64,000 nucleotides of DNA, from contig NZ_JACHBD010000004.1 of assembly GCF_014200175.1 (NCBI RefSeq), positions 248,001 to 312,000 of the forward strand. Direction: 5' to 3'. Every line of letters starts with the position of its first letter. The stretch's first letter is position 1. Below the pieces are notes generated by a model. It ran no database searches. It was not told the DNA's origin and was given only the letters and a program-made list of their open reading frames with translations. Source of the stretch: Rhizobium lentis (lineage in GTDB: Bacteria; Pseudomonadota; Alphaproteobacteria; Rhizobiales; Rhizobiaceae). A program made the position numbers and the translations under genes. Of this stretch, positions 1 to 6,922 are shown one piece after another.

Positions 1-341
1 TGCGGGTGTTCGGGCGCGAGGGTGTCTTCGAATTCGACTTCGTTGCCGGACTCGGACAGCTGAAGGAGATCGAGGCGGTCATTCCGACGGTCACGAAGCT
101 CGTGCAGTTCGACAAGGGGATGACCTATGGCGACTATGTCGACGGTGACAAGATCGCGGCCTACGGCATGGCAGGAATGATCGCCGCAGGCGCTGGCGCC
201 AAGATTGCCGCAAAGGTAGGAGTGCTGGCCCTTGCCCTTGGCTTCTTCAAAAAGGCCGGCATCCTCATCGTCGTCTTGGCCGGCGGTGTGCTTCGTTTTG
301 CCAAAGGACTTTTCAACAGGAACAAGCCCCCGACTGTATAG
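1..341 (+). CDS. DUF2167-type membrane-anchored protein, C-terminal part
   Basis: The reading frame is open from the window edge to a TAG at 339-341, so the gene begins upstream and only about the last 112 residues are seen. A GTG at position 6 is in frame but lies inside the domain and is not taken as the start. The visible part has an alternating polar stretch, a Gly/Ala-rich segment with two hydrophobic stretches (roughly residues 45-95 of the visible part) and a short basic tail ending in NRNKPPTV. This layout resembles the C-terminus of DUF2167 proteins, which are predicted membrane-anchored and of unknown function. The family call is from recognition of the tail only, so it is moderate. 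Confidence 0.6.
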   Translation, partial: RVFGREGVFEFDFVAGLGQLKEIEAVIPTVTKLVQFDKGMTYGDYVDGDKIAAYGMAGMIAAGAGAKIAAKVGVLALALGFFKKAGILIVVLAGGVLRFAKGLFNRNKPPTV

Positions 342-565
342 GCTCGGGGCAGTTCGGTTGAGGAATGGACAAGCGCGACGCGGATACGATTCACCGGAGG
401 GATTGTTTTGTGGTGACGAGGGGCCAGCCGATGCCAATGCCAGTGGATCATAGGCGACGCTCTAATCGGCTGACGCACTTACGGCGTTTAATACGTCAAG
501 GCGACGCACTGTAATTTCGCCGGCATCACCGATACATGACCTGGATGCGTGAATGCCGATCCGGC
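342..565. other. Intergenic stretch with a weak small-ORF candidate
   Basis: No recognised gene. One candidate short frame runs on the plus strand from GTG at 410 (or 413) to TAA at 512-514, 34 codons, preceded by a GGAGGG purine run 8 bases upstream. The peptide is Arg-rich and has no family I recognise. The two flanking genes converge, so a terminator would be expected, but no clear hairpin plus T-run was seen. Confidence 0.3.
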
Positions 566-1006
566 CTAGCGCGCCGTCGCCTTGGCTCCGTCAGGAGCCG
601 GGACGTCGGAGCTCGTCTTGCAATCCTTCAGCCAGACGTCGTAGATCGGGTGTTCGACGGCGTTGAGGCCGGGGCTGGCGGCAAACATCCAGCCGGTGAA
701 GATGCGGCGGATCTTGCGGTCGAGGGTGATCTCATCAACCTCGACAAAACCGTCGATCTTCTGCGCTTCGGCCTGATCGCGCGAATAGCAGACCTTCGGC
801 GTCACCTGCAACGCGCCGAACTGCACCGTCTCGTTGACATAGACGTCGAAGGTCGTAATTCGTCCGGTAATCTTGTCGAGGCCCGAAAAGACGGCAACCG
901 GGTTTTCGATGCGGGCGGCATGTGCCGCACCGGTCGGAAGCAAGGCCGAGAGCGCCAGCAGCGATCCGGCGGCACGCAGGACCATGTTCCGCGTGAAGAG
1001 CTTCAT
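566..1006 (-). CDS. DUF2155 domain exported protein
   Basis: A 146-residue protein with a clear Sec signal peptide: basic start, hydrophobic core and an AHA cleavage site near residue 30. The mature part carries the DUF2155 pattern with two conserved cysteines, in KVCYS and KDCKT, and a central FTGWMFA segment. The function of the family is not established; it is common in alphaproteobacteria, often next to the NDUFA12-like complex I gene, exactly as here (the NDUFA12 gene ends 112 bases upstream on the same strand). The two are likely co-transcribed. Periplasmic location is inferred from the signal peptide. Confidence 0.85.
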   Translation of the reverse strand: MKLFTRNMVLRAAGSLLALSALLPTGAAHAARIENPVAVFSGLDKITGRITTFDVYVNETVQFGALQVTPKVCYSRDQAEAQKIDGFVEVDEITLDRKIRRIFTGWMFAASPGLNAVEHPIYDVWLKDCKTSSDVPAPDGAKATAR

Positions 1007-1118
1007 GTACCCGTCTCCAGATAATTTTAAGTTTCATCCGCGGTCAAGCGCGGCCAACCTGCGGGTAAAGGCCAATTGTGGCCAAAAGCCGGGCTTGTGG
1101 ATCGCCCGGTCAGCCGTC

Positions 1119-1517
1119 TCAGTTGCCGGGCGTCCAGGCGTCGTAATCGCCGGTGACGCGCGGACGCTCGCCGGGAACCGCGAGAGAGCCCGGCGGGCGG
1201 TAAGCCTGTGGCGATCCGGTGAGGTTGGGGCGGTGCGTCTTCTGCCATTCCTTGGCAACGTAGTTTTCCTTGGACGGAGGAACATCGGTGCGATGGTGCA
1301 TCCAGCCGTGCCAGCCCGGCGGAATGGCCGAAGCTTCGGCATAACCCTTGTAGATTACCCAGCGCTTCGGCAGACCGTAGGAGGACATGCCACCTTCATA
1401 ATAGACGTTGCCGAATTCATCCTCGCCGACGCGCTTGCCGAAACGCCAGGTCGCAAAACGCGTGCCCATCGTCTGACTGTTCCACCAGGTGAAGGTCTGA
1501 ACCAGAAGATTCCACAT
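1119..1517 (-). CDS. NADH:ubiquinone oxidoreductase NDUFA12-type subunit
   Basis: 132 residues, matching the alphaproteobacterial homologues of the mitochondrial complex I accessory subunit NDUFA12 (B17.2). Diagnostic stretches are TWRFGKRVGEDEFGN near the N-terminus and the Trp-rich RWVIYKGYAEAS and PPGWHGWMHH motifs. The protein sits on the matrix/cytoplasmic arm of complex I and is not catalytic. The frame is open further upstream (to 1616), but the ATG at 1517 is preceded by AAGGA at a good distance and matches the usual N-terminus, so it is chosen. The upstream neighbour is a broken GNAT gene, the downstream one DUF2155. Confidence 0.9.
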   Translation of the reverse strand: MWNLLVQTFTWWNSQTMGTRFATWRFGKRVGEDEFGNVYYEGGMSSYGLPKRWVIYKGYAEASAIPPGWHGWMHHRTDVPPSKENYVAKEWQKTHRPNLTGSPQAYRPPGSLAVPGERPRVTGDYDAWTPGN

Positions 1518-1619
1518 GTCTTTTCCTTGTGCCCGCCAATGCGGACCAAACCAGAATTCGTTTTCTCGCTTATGCCGTCGCCAAGCCGAATTGTCCAGCG
1601 ATTCCACGAGAGCCAAGGG

Positions 1620-2088
1620 TCATTTCAAGGCCATCTTGAAGCCCAGATGCGAAGGTTTGAAGCCAAGCCTTTCATAGAAACGATGGGCGTCTATGCGTAT
1701 CGCATTCGAGGTCAATTGCACAAGGCGCACACCGCGGCCTTTTGCCTCGGCGATGGCGGATTCGATCATCCGAGCGCCGATCCCCTGCCCGCGCATATCG
1801 GAGCGCGTCTGCACCGCCTCGATGATCATCGCCGAGGAGCCGCGGCCGGTCAGCGTCGTCGTCAGCATTGTCTGGAACGTACCGATGACCTCGCCGCCGC
1901 GCGCGACGACATAGAGCGTCTGGTTGGATGAGGCCTCGATGGCTGTGAAAGCCCATAATCGGCAAAGGCCTCAGGATCCGTCGTATCGCCGTGACCGCCG
2001 AGCGCATCGGCGGCAAAGATTGCCACGAGAGCCGGCAGATCGTCCTTCCGCCCTGACGAACGAGAATATCAGGCACCCCGACCTGCAT
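1620..2088 (-). pseudogene. GNAT acetyltransferase, frameshifted twice
   Basis: Read 5' to 3' on the minus strand, a GNAT-like protein is spread over three frames. It begins with ATG at 2088 (MQVGVPDILVRQGGR), continues as DDLPALVAIFAADALGGHGD after a net -1 shift near 2045, and changes frame again near 1953 into AFTAIEASSNQTLYVVARGG, running to the TGA at 1620-1622. The last segment holds the acetyl-CoA loop, RGQGIGARMIESA. Each shift is explained by one missing base, both next to short G runs. The start lies three bases after the stop of the next upstream GNAT gene, so the two formed an operon. This is either real decay or sequence error. Confidence 0.8.
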
Positions 2089-2091
2089 GGC

Positions 2092-2596
2092 TCAGTGGCC
2101 CTTGAGCGGTTTTTCGAAAATCAGCGCCGGAATGCCGGATTGCCCGGGCCCGCTATACTCATTGCGGCCAACTTCGGTGAAGCCGTGCGCCTGATAGAAG
2201 GCGATCGCCGTCGCATTCTGCGGCTCCACTTCGAGACGCATGATTTCGGCCGCGGGAAAGCACGTTTTCAAGCTCGGCGAAGATATCGCGACCGATGCCC
2301 TGGCGCTGCAGCGCCGGGCTTACATAAAGAAGGTGTAGCATGACCGTTTTCGTCAACGCCTGCGACATCGCCGCATAACCCACGCCGCCGATCTTGCGGC
2401 CGTCGTCGGCGACGAGAAATTCGGCATCTTTGCGCGCCAGGCGCGCCTTCAACGCCGCCGGCGTGAAGAGATCGGCGATCAGCTCATCGACCTTGGTCTT
2501 GCCATGCAGGTCGTCATAGGTGGCGTGAAAGCTCTCCACCAGCAAGGCGCGGACCTTCTGCAGGTCGCCCTCGCCGGCGGTGCGGACGAAATACAC
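2092..2596 (-). pseudogene. GNAT acetyltransferase, one frameshift in the C-terminal part
   Basis: Starts at ATG 2596 with MYFVRTAGEGDLQKVRALLV and reads well through the acetyl-CoA binding loop LQRQGIGRDIF. Near 2257-2262 the frame breaks. After one base is skipped the rest of the fold follows: FPAAEIMRLEVEPQNATAIA and a FYQAHGF motif, ending at the TGA at 2092-2094. Without correction the protein ends in an unrelated Arg-rich tail of about 30 residues. The gene follows gatB on the same strand by three bases and probably shares its transcript. The substrate is unknown, as for most GNATs. Confidence 0.8.
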
Positions 2597-2599
2597 TGC

Positions 2600-4102
2600 T
2601 TATTCCTCGATGCCGAGCTTTGCCTTGACAAGCGCCTGGACGGCCTGCGGATTGGCTTTACCGCCGGTCGCCTTCATCACCTGGCCGACAAACCATGCGG
2701 CCATGGTCGGCTTCGCCTTGACCTTTTCCACCTGATCGGGATTGGCAGCGATGATCTCGTCGACGGCCTTTTCGATCGCGCCGGTATCCGTCACCTGCTT
2801 CATGCCGCGCGCTTCGACGATTTCGGCGGGGTCACCGCCTTCGGTGAGCACGATCTCGAAGAGGTCCTTGGCGATCTTGCCTGATATGGTTCCAGCCTTG
2901 ATAAGGTCGATGATGGCGCCGAGCTGGGCCGGAGAAACCGGCGTCTGCTCGATGTCCTTGCCGGTGCGGTTCAGCGCGCCTAGCAGGTCGTTGATCACCC
3001 AGTTTGCCGCCGTCTTGCCGTCGCGGCCGGCGGCCACGGCCTCGAAATAATCAGCGATCGCCTTTTCGGAGACGAGCACGGAAGCATCGTAGACCGACAG
3101 GCCGAGCTCGCGCACGAAGCGCTCCTTCTTGTCGTCAGGCAGTTCCGGAAGATCGGCTGCCAGCGCGGTGACGAAGGCATCGTCGAATTCGAGCGGCAGC
3201 AGGTCCGGATCGGGGAAGTAACGATAGTCGTGCGCATCCTCCTTGGAACGCATGGAGCGCGTCTCGCCCTTGTTCGGATCGAAGAGGCGCGTCTCCTGCT
3301 CGATCTCGCCGCCATCCTCGAGAATGCCGATCTGGCGGCGGGCTTCATATTCGATCGCCTGGCCGATGAAGCGGATGGAGTTGACGTTCTTGATCTCGCA
3401 GCGGGTGCCGAAAGCCTCGCCCGGGCGGCGGACGGAGACGTTGACGTCGGCGCGCATCGAGCCCTCGTCCATGTTGCCGTCGCAAGTGCCGAGATAACGC
3501 ACGATCGAACGCAGCTTGGTCATATAGGCCTTGGCTTCGTCGGAGGAACGCATGTCGGGCTTGGAGACGATTTCCATCAGCGCCACGCCGGAGCGGTTCA
3601 GATCGACATAGGACATGGTCGCATGCTGGTCGTGCATCGACTTGCCGGCATCCTGTTCCAGGTGCAGGCGCTCGATGCCGATCTCGATGTCCTCGAACTG
3701 GCCCTGACGGTCCGGTCCGAGCGAAATGACGATCTTGCCCTCGCCGACGATCGGATCCTTGAACTGCGAGATCTGATAGCCCTGCGGCAGGTCGGGGTAA
3801 AAATAGTTCTTGCGGTCGAAGAGCGAGCGCTTGTTGATGCGAGCCTTGAGGCCGAGACCGGTGCGCACCGCCTGCTTCACGCATTCCTCGTTGATGACGG
3901 GCAGCATGCCGGGCATGGCGGCATCGACCAGCGATACGTTCGAATTCTGCGGCTTGCCGAATTCCGTCGAGGCGCCGGAGAAGAGCTTCGAATTGGACAG
4001 CACCTGGGCATGGACTTCCATGCCGACGATGACTTCCCAGTCGCCGGTGGCGCCGGGGATGAAGCGTTTCGGATCGGGCGTGCGGACGTCGACAAGGGTC
4101 AT
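2600..4102 (-). CDS. gatB: Aspartyl/glutamyl-tRNA amidotransferase subunit B
   Basis: 500 residues, full length for GatB. It binds mischarged Glu-tRNA(Gln) and Asp-tRNA(Asn) and phosphorylates the carboxylate, while GatA supplies ammonia from glutamine. Seen motifs include [13 protein letters not shown] near residue 25, the [12 protein letters not shown] stretch, [14 protein letters not shown], and [13 protein letters not shown] in the middle; the last about 150 residues form the helical YqeY-like tRNA-binding tail. gatC and gatA lie 4 kb away on the same strand instead of adjoining, which is usual in rhizobia. The downstream broken GNAT gene begins four bases after its stop. Confidence 0.98.
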   Translation of the reverse strand: MTLVDVRTPDPKRFIPGATGDWEVIVGMEVHAQVLSNSKLFSGASTEFGKPQNSNVSLVDAAMPGMLPVINEECVKQAVRTGLGLKARINKRSLFDRKNYFYPDLPQGYQISQFKDPIVGEGKIVISLGPDRQGQFEDIEIGIERLHLEQDAGKSMHDQHATMSYVDLNRSGVALMEIVSKPDMRSSDEAKAYMTKLRSIVRYLGTCDGNMDEGSMRADVNVSVRRPGEAFGTRCEIKNVNSIRFIGQAIEYEARRQIGILEDGGEIEQETRLFDPNKGETRSMRSKEDAHDYRYFPDPDLLPLEFDDAFVTALAADLPELPDDKKERFVRELGLSVYDASVLVSEKAIADYFEAVAAGRDGKTAANWVINDLLGALNRTGKDIEQTPVSPAQLGAIIDLIKAGTISGKIAKDLFEIVLTEGGDPAEIVEARGMKQVTDTGAIEKAVDEIIAANPDQVEKVKAKPTMAAWFVGQVMKATGGKANPQAVQALVKAKLGIEE

Positions 4103-4365
4103 CTGATACTCTTTGCAGGCTGTTCTTTTCCACTGGTGAGGTAAAGGAAATGGCGTGCCGGTGCAAGGCTTTCGCGGCGTTGCATAGCAGCTGCCGCTGG
4201 CCGTTTCCTCTTAGGTCGCAAGGCCGCTTTGCGTCGGAGGCTGTATTCCGCACCGGCCCGTCGATCGAAAAGCGTTTCGAGGTCCCAATTGTCGATAGCG
4301 CAGTCTTCTCTATCTTCGTCCAAGAACGCCACGGCGATTAGAGGCCCTCAAGCACGGAGGCTCGA
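4103..4365. other. Divergent intergenic region, gatB / small membrane protein
   Basis: A 263-base region between the minus-strand gatB and the plus-strand small gene at 4366. Open frames here have no start signals or family resemblance. It must hold the gatB promoter; I do not see a confident -35/-10 pair. Confidence 0.4.
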
Positions 4366-4542
4366 TTGAAGGATTATCTGCCCTATCTTGCCGGAGCCCT
4401 GCTTGGAGTGCTGGTCGCGCTCATCATTTCCGCCTTGTTGACGCTGCAGGGAACAGCGCAGCTCATGCTTTTCGCACTGCTACCGGCCATCGGTGGCGCG
4501 ATCGTCGAGCGCGTTTCCCAGCGTCGATCCCGCAAGTCGTAG
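4366..4542 (+). CDS. Small two-helix membrane protein, 58 aa
   Basis: TTG start at 4366 with a perfect Shine-Dalgarno core GGAGG (4356-4360) five bases upstream, and TAG at 4540-4542. The peptide begins L(M)KDYLPYLAGALLGVLVAL and has two hydrophobic segments, about residues 6-27 and 30-48, followed by a basic Arg/Ser/Lys tail, giving a predicted hairpin in the inner membrane with a cytoplasmic tail. No known family is recognised. The downstream VOC gene starts seven bases after its stop, so they likely form a two-gene transcript. The strong ribosome site and clean hydrophobic pattern are the evidence that this short frame is real. Confidence 0.65.
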   Translation: MKDYLPYLAGALLGVLVALIISALLTLQGTAQLMLFALLPAIGGAIVERVSQRRSRKS

Positions 4543-4549
4543 AAGCGCC

Positions 4550-4924
4550 ATGGGAAGGCTGAAGGAGATCGTCATCGACTGCGACATTCCCTCGCGTGTC
4601 GCCCGTTTCTGGGCGGCGGCGCTCGATGGCTACCAAGTGATGCCTTATGACGATGCGGAGCTCGCTCGCCTTGCCGAGATAGGGCTGACACCTGAAACGG
4701 ACCCGACCGTGATGGTCGACGGCCCTGGAACACGCCTCTGCTTCCACCTTCGCCAGGGAGAGCGTCCCGCCCGCAACCGTGTCCACCTCGATATCGCCGC
4801 TTCGGATCGCAGACAAGAAGTGGACCGGCTCTTATCCCTTGGCGCGACTTTCGTGCGTGAGACGGATGCATACACGGTCTTGAATGACCCCGAAGGCAAC
4901 AACTTCTGCGTCACCTCCGAATAG
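4550..4924 (+). CDS. VOC (glyoxalase-fold) family protein
   Basis: 124 residues with the vicinal-oxygen-chelate pattern: IVIDCDIPSRVARFWAAALD at the start, a central RLCFHLRQGERPARNRVHLD strand and the C-terminal LNDPEGNNFCVT closing strand. These are single-module glyoxalase/bleomycin-resistance-like proteins. The final metal-ligand position (usually E in DPEGNxF/E) is partly kept, but the metal and substrate cannot be read from sequence. ATG 4550 is chosen because the longer in-frame start at 4493 would overlap the upstream gene by 50 bases. Cytoplasmic; function unknown. Confidence 0.85.
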   Translation: MGRLKEIVIDCDIPSRVARFWAAALDGYQVMPYDDAELARLAEIGLTPETDPTVMVDGPGTRLCFHLRQGERPARNRVHLDIAASDRRQEVDRLLSLGATFVRETDAYTVLNDPEGNNFCVTSE

Positions 4925-5002
4925 CCTCGCGAACGGCGCCCGGCGGCATTTGCACATGCGTGCCGCACGCAATCATCGGCCTTCTGCGGGGCTTTTGAAA
5001 CC

Positions 5003-5509
5003 TCAGAATTCCTGTCCGTATCCGCCGCCGTCGGAGACGAGCTGCTTCGTCAGCCCGACGGAGGGCACGTCGCGGTCGAGCTTCGGATTATAGGCGACCG
5101 AGAGCCAGTGGATGCTGTAGCCGTGTTTCCGGAAAAAGCCGATCGCCTCGCTGTTGCCGGAATGGGTCTGCATCGCCGCCTTCGCGAAGCCCCGTTCGGC
5201 GATCTCCGTTTCGATGCGCTCGAGAAGCGCCGAACCCAGCCCCTGGCGGGTGAAGACTGGGTCGATCCAGAAATCCGAGATGGTTTCATCCAGGCCCTCG
5301 CGCGCCGCCCAGCCGGCGACCTGGCCGTTCTGTTCGACGACGGTTATGGTCAGCCAGTCGTTTTCCACGAAGTTGCGAAAGGCGCTGCGCGCTGCGTCGA
5401 TCATCGCGTCCGATTCGCCAATCAACGCCATCGCCTTTTGCCAGGCCCTCAGCCCGATCTCACTCAAAAGTTCCGCTTCCCCGTCGCGGGCATTGCGAAT
5501 GTGGATCAA
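5003..5509 (-). CDS. GNAT family N-acetyltransferase
   Basis: An intact GNAT protein of 168 residues. The chosen start is TTG at 5509, which has GGAGG exactly five bases upstream; a GTG two codons earlier and a TTG at 5533 are alternatives. The fold is visible as IRNARDGEAELLSEIGLRAW (helix 1), VAGWAAREG (strand 4), ISDFWIDPVFTRQGLGSALLE (acetyl-CoA loop) and GFFRKHGYS. It is the only one of the four GNAT genes in the first 7 kb without a frameshift. It is transcribed away from the yjhX-like gene 310 bases downstream on the plus strand. Since E. coli YjhQ, the partner of YjhX/TopAI, is also a GNAT, a functional link is conceivable but unproven. Confidence 0.88.
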   Translation of the reverse strand: MIHIRNARDGEAELLSEIGLRAWQKAMALIGESDAMIDAARSAFRNFVENDWLTITVVEQNGQVAGWAAREGLDETISDFWIDPVFTRQGLGSALLERIETEIAERGFAKAAMQTHSGNSEAIGFFRKHGYSIHWLSVAYNPKLDRDVPSVGLTKQLVSDGGGYGQEF

Positions 5510-5577
5510 CGACACCTCCGCGTTACCCCTCAACTAGACCATTGAGTCGCGGATATTACCAGTGCCCCCAAAGGGAT

Positions 5578-5635
5578 GACCGGTGGAAACCATGGTTTTC
5601 GACCGGTTTTGACCGGCAAAGGCGCTCTTGACCGC
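5578..5635 (+). promoter_or_regulatory. Repeated GACCGG boxes upstream of the yjhX-like gene
   Basis: GACCGG occurs at 5578-5583, 5601-5606 and 5611-5616, with a near copy GACCGC at 5630-5635 that overlaps the predicted -35 element. Such repeats near a promoter can be operator sites, for example for toxin autoregulation. This is pattern evidence only. Confidence 0.35.
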
Positions 5636-5656
5636 TTTTTGCGACCTCAATACAAA
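5628..5656 (+). promoter_or_regulatory. Predicted sigma-70-type promoter for the yjhX-like gene
   Basis: TTGACC at 5628-5633 and TACAAA at 5651-5656 are separated by exactly 17 bases. Transcription would start near 5663, leaving a leader of about 157 bases before the yjhX-like start codon. Confidence 0.5.
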
Positions 5657-5674
5657 ACCCTATCGAGGTGTTTT

Positions 5675-5701
5675 ATGTTGAACCTGTCTGAGACCCGGTA
5701 A
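5675..5701 (+). CDS. Possible 8-residue leader peptide
   Basis: ATG at 5675, then eight codons (MLNLSETR) and TAA at 5699-5701, with a GAGGTG purine run about five bases upstream. It lies in the predicted leader of the yjhX-like gene, between the promoter and a terminator-like hairpin. In E. coli the yjhX homologue topAI has been reported to be controlled by an upstream leader ORF. Short frames arise easily by chance, so confidence is low. Confidence 0.25.
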   Translation: MLNLSETR

Positions 5702-5752
5702 AGGCCCTGCCCGCGAGTTTTCTTGCGCGCATGGGCCCGAAAAAACGAAGCC

Positions 5753-5783
5753 CTGACGTTCGATGGAGCGTCAGACCGTTTTT
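5753..5783 (+). terminator. Terminator-like hairpin in the yjhX leader (possible attenuator)
   Basis: CTGACGTT (5753-5760) pairs with AGCGTCAG (5767-5774) around a six-base loop, with one G-T pair, and is followed after four bases by five T residues. It sits after the possible leader peptide and 36 bases before the yjhX-like start codon, a position suited to attenuation. Confidence 0.45.
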
Positions 5784-5819
5784 GTGCGCCCTGCCGGGCG
5801 CGGTACCGGATCTCAACAC

Positions 5820-6077
5820 ATGGACATTTCCCGCACGGAGCAGCGCATCCTGCATCTCATGGCCCAAGGCGGCCGCATCGAAATCATCCGCGACGACGAC
5901 AGGAAGATCGAGAACGTCAGTTGCTTTACCCGCGACGGCTGGCTCTATCCCGGCGTCGACCTCGATCTCTTCCGCAGGCTGAAGCGGCTGAAGGCGATCA
6001 AATCGTCAGGCGGCCAGCCCTACCGGATTACCGAAAGAGGGTTGAAGTTGGTCAGATCGCAGCTGGACAACAGATAA
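5820..6077 (+). CDS. YjhX / TopAI-like protein (UPF0386)
   Basis: 85 residues, the usual length of UPF0386. Recognised by the N-terminal SRTEQRILHLMAQGGRIE, the central CFTRDGWLYPGVDLDLFRRL and the C-terminal GQPYRITERGLKLVRSQLDN. In E. coli the homologue YjhX (TopAI) inhibits topoisomerase I and is neutralised by the GNAT-like YjhQ. Here no cognate yjhQ follows directly, but GNAT genes flank on both sides. ATG 5820 gives the family N-terminus; the ribosome site is weak (GGA about eight bases upstream). The leader shows a promoter, a possible leader peptide and a terminator-like hairpin. Toxin activity in rhizobia is not known to me. Confidence 0.85.
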   Translation: MDISRTEQRILHLMAQGGRIEIIRDDDRKIENVSCFTRDGWLYPGVDLDLFRRLKRLKAIKSSGGQPYRITERGLKLVRSQLDNR

Positions 6078-6089
6078 TCGGGCAATCAA

Positions 6090-6120
6090 CCTGATCGCGC
6101 CTCAAACCGGCGCGGTCAGG
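6090..6120. terminator. Long hairpin between convergent genes
   Basis: A twelve-pair stem (6090-6101 with 6109-6120, one G-T pair) with a seven-base loop lies between the stop of the yjhX-like gene and the stop of the opposing small gene. It lacks a T-run on either strand, so intrinsic termination is uncertain; it could act as a transcript end stabiliser. Confidence 0.4.
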
Positions 6121-6128
6121 GCTCGGCC

Positions 6129-6404
6129 TCAATCCTTCTGAGACAATATCGCTCGCATCGCCGACCATTCGTCGGCCATCGTGCCGGTTCCGCGCGTCTT
6201 GCCGGCGCGGCGATACCAATAATCGGCATTCCAGTCGTCGCCCTCGATGCGATGGCAGAGGGCATGGCCCCAGTCGAACGGCCATTCGCCTTCGTGGCGC
6301 TGACAGATATCGTGAACCGCCTGCCAATCCGCGCCCATGACGAAACCGCCGGCCGCAAGACGATCGATCGCCTCGATCAGTCGCACAAGATCATTATTCG
6401 CCAT
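6129..6404 (-). CDS. Hypothetical protein, 91 aa, acidic/Trp-rich
   Basis: ATG 6404 with a GAGGG run six bases upstream, stop at 6129-6131. The protein begins MANNDLVRLIEAIDRLAAGG and carries a Trp/His/Asp-rich middle (GADWQAVHDICQRHEGEWPF, HRIEGDDWNADYWYRRAG). Ten or more aromatic residues in 91 and no signal peptide suggest a small soluble cytoplasmic protein. I do not recognise a named family with known function. It follows the broken GNAT gene by 22 bases in the gatC-gatA transcript direction and is probably the last gene of that operon. Confidence 0.75.
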   Translation of the reverse strand: MANNDLVRLIEAIDRLAAGGFVMGADWQAVHDICQRHEGEWPFDWGHALCHRIEGDDWNADYWYRRAGKTRGTGTMADEWSAMRAILSQKD

Positions 6405-6426
6405 AAGACCCTCATCTCCGGTTTGG

Positions 6427-6922
6427 CTATCGATCAGCCAATTGCTTCTCCATATGCACCTTTTCAAGCGGGACGCCCATGCTCTTGGAGAATTCGACAC
6501 CATGCCAGATGATGGTGAAGCCGCAGCGTTCATAAAGACGGATTGCGCTCTCATTCCTTGCATGTGTGTCGAGCCGGACCGTCGCCAGCCCTTCGGTCGC
6601 CATCAGCTCACATAAATGCAACAGCAGAGCCCGGCCGACACCCCTGCCTGATAAAGCGGATGCACCCATCGGACACATAATTCCGTTCGCCTTCCCGCGC
6701 ACCCCAGCCGACGATTTCGCCCGCCAGTTCGGCAACGAAAATTTCGCCCTTCGTCTCATGTGGAAAGGCGGCGAACTCTTGCTGTACCTTGGCGATCACA
6801 TGAGGATCGCGATAGCAGTCCTCGAACGCCTCGCCAGCGGCCCATGCGGCGAAGCCGATGGCGCCGACCGCTTCGTAGTCGGCGGGTACTATTATTCGGA
6901 TCGTAAGATCCGTTACCACCAC
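6427..6922 (-). pseudogene. GNAT acetyltransferase, frameshifted twice
   Basis: Starts with GTG 6922, overlapping the end of gatA, and reads as a normal GNAT through VAELAGEIVGWGAREGERN and YVSD. Near 6667 the frame moves by a net -1 into VHPLYQ, and near 6647 by a further net -1 into RGVGRALLLHLCELM, which is the acetyl-CoA loop, then LYERCGFTIIW to the stop at 6427. With both shifts corrected the protein is continuous and of normal length, about 164 residues. The overlap with gatA implies translational coupling of the original gene. Confidence 0.8.
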
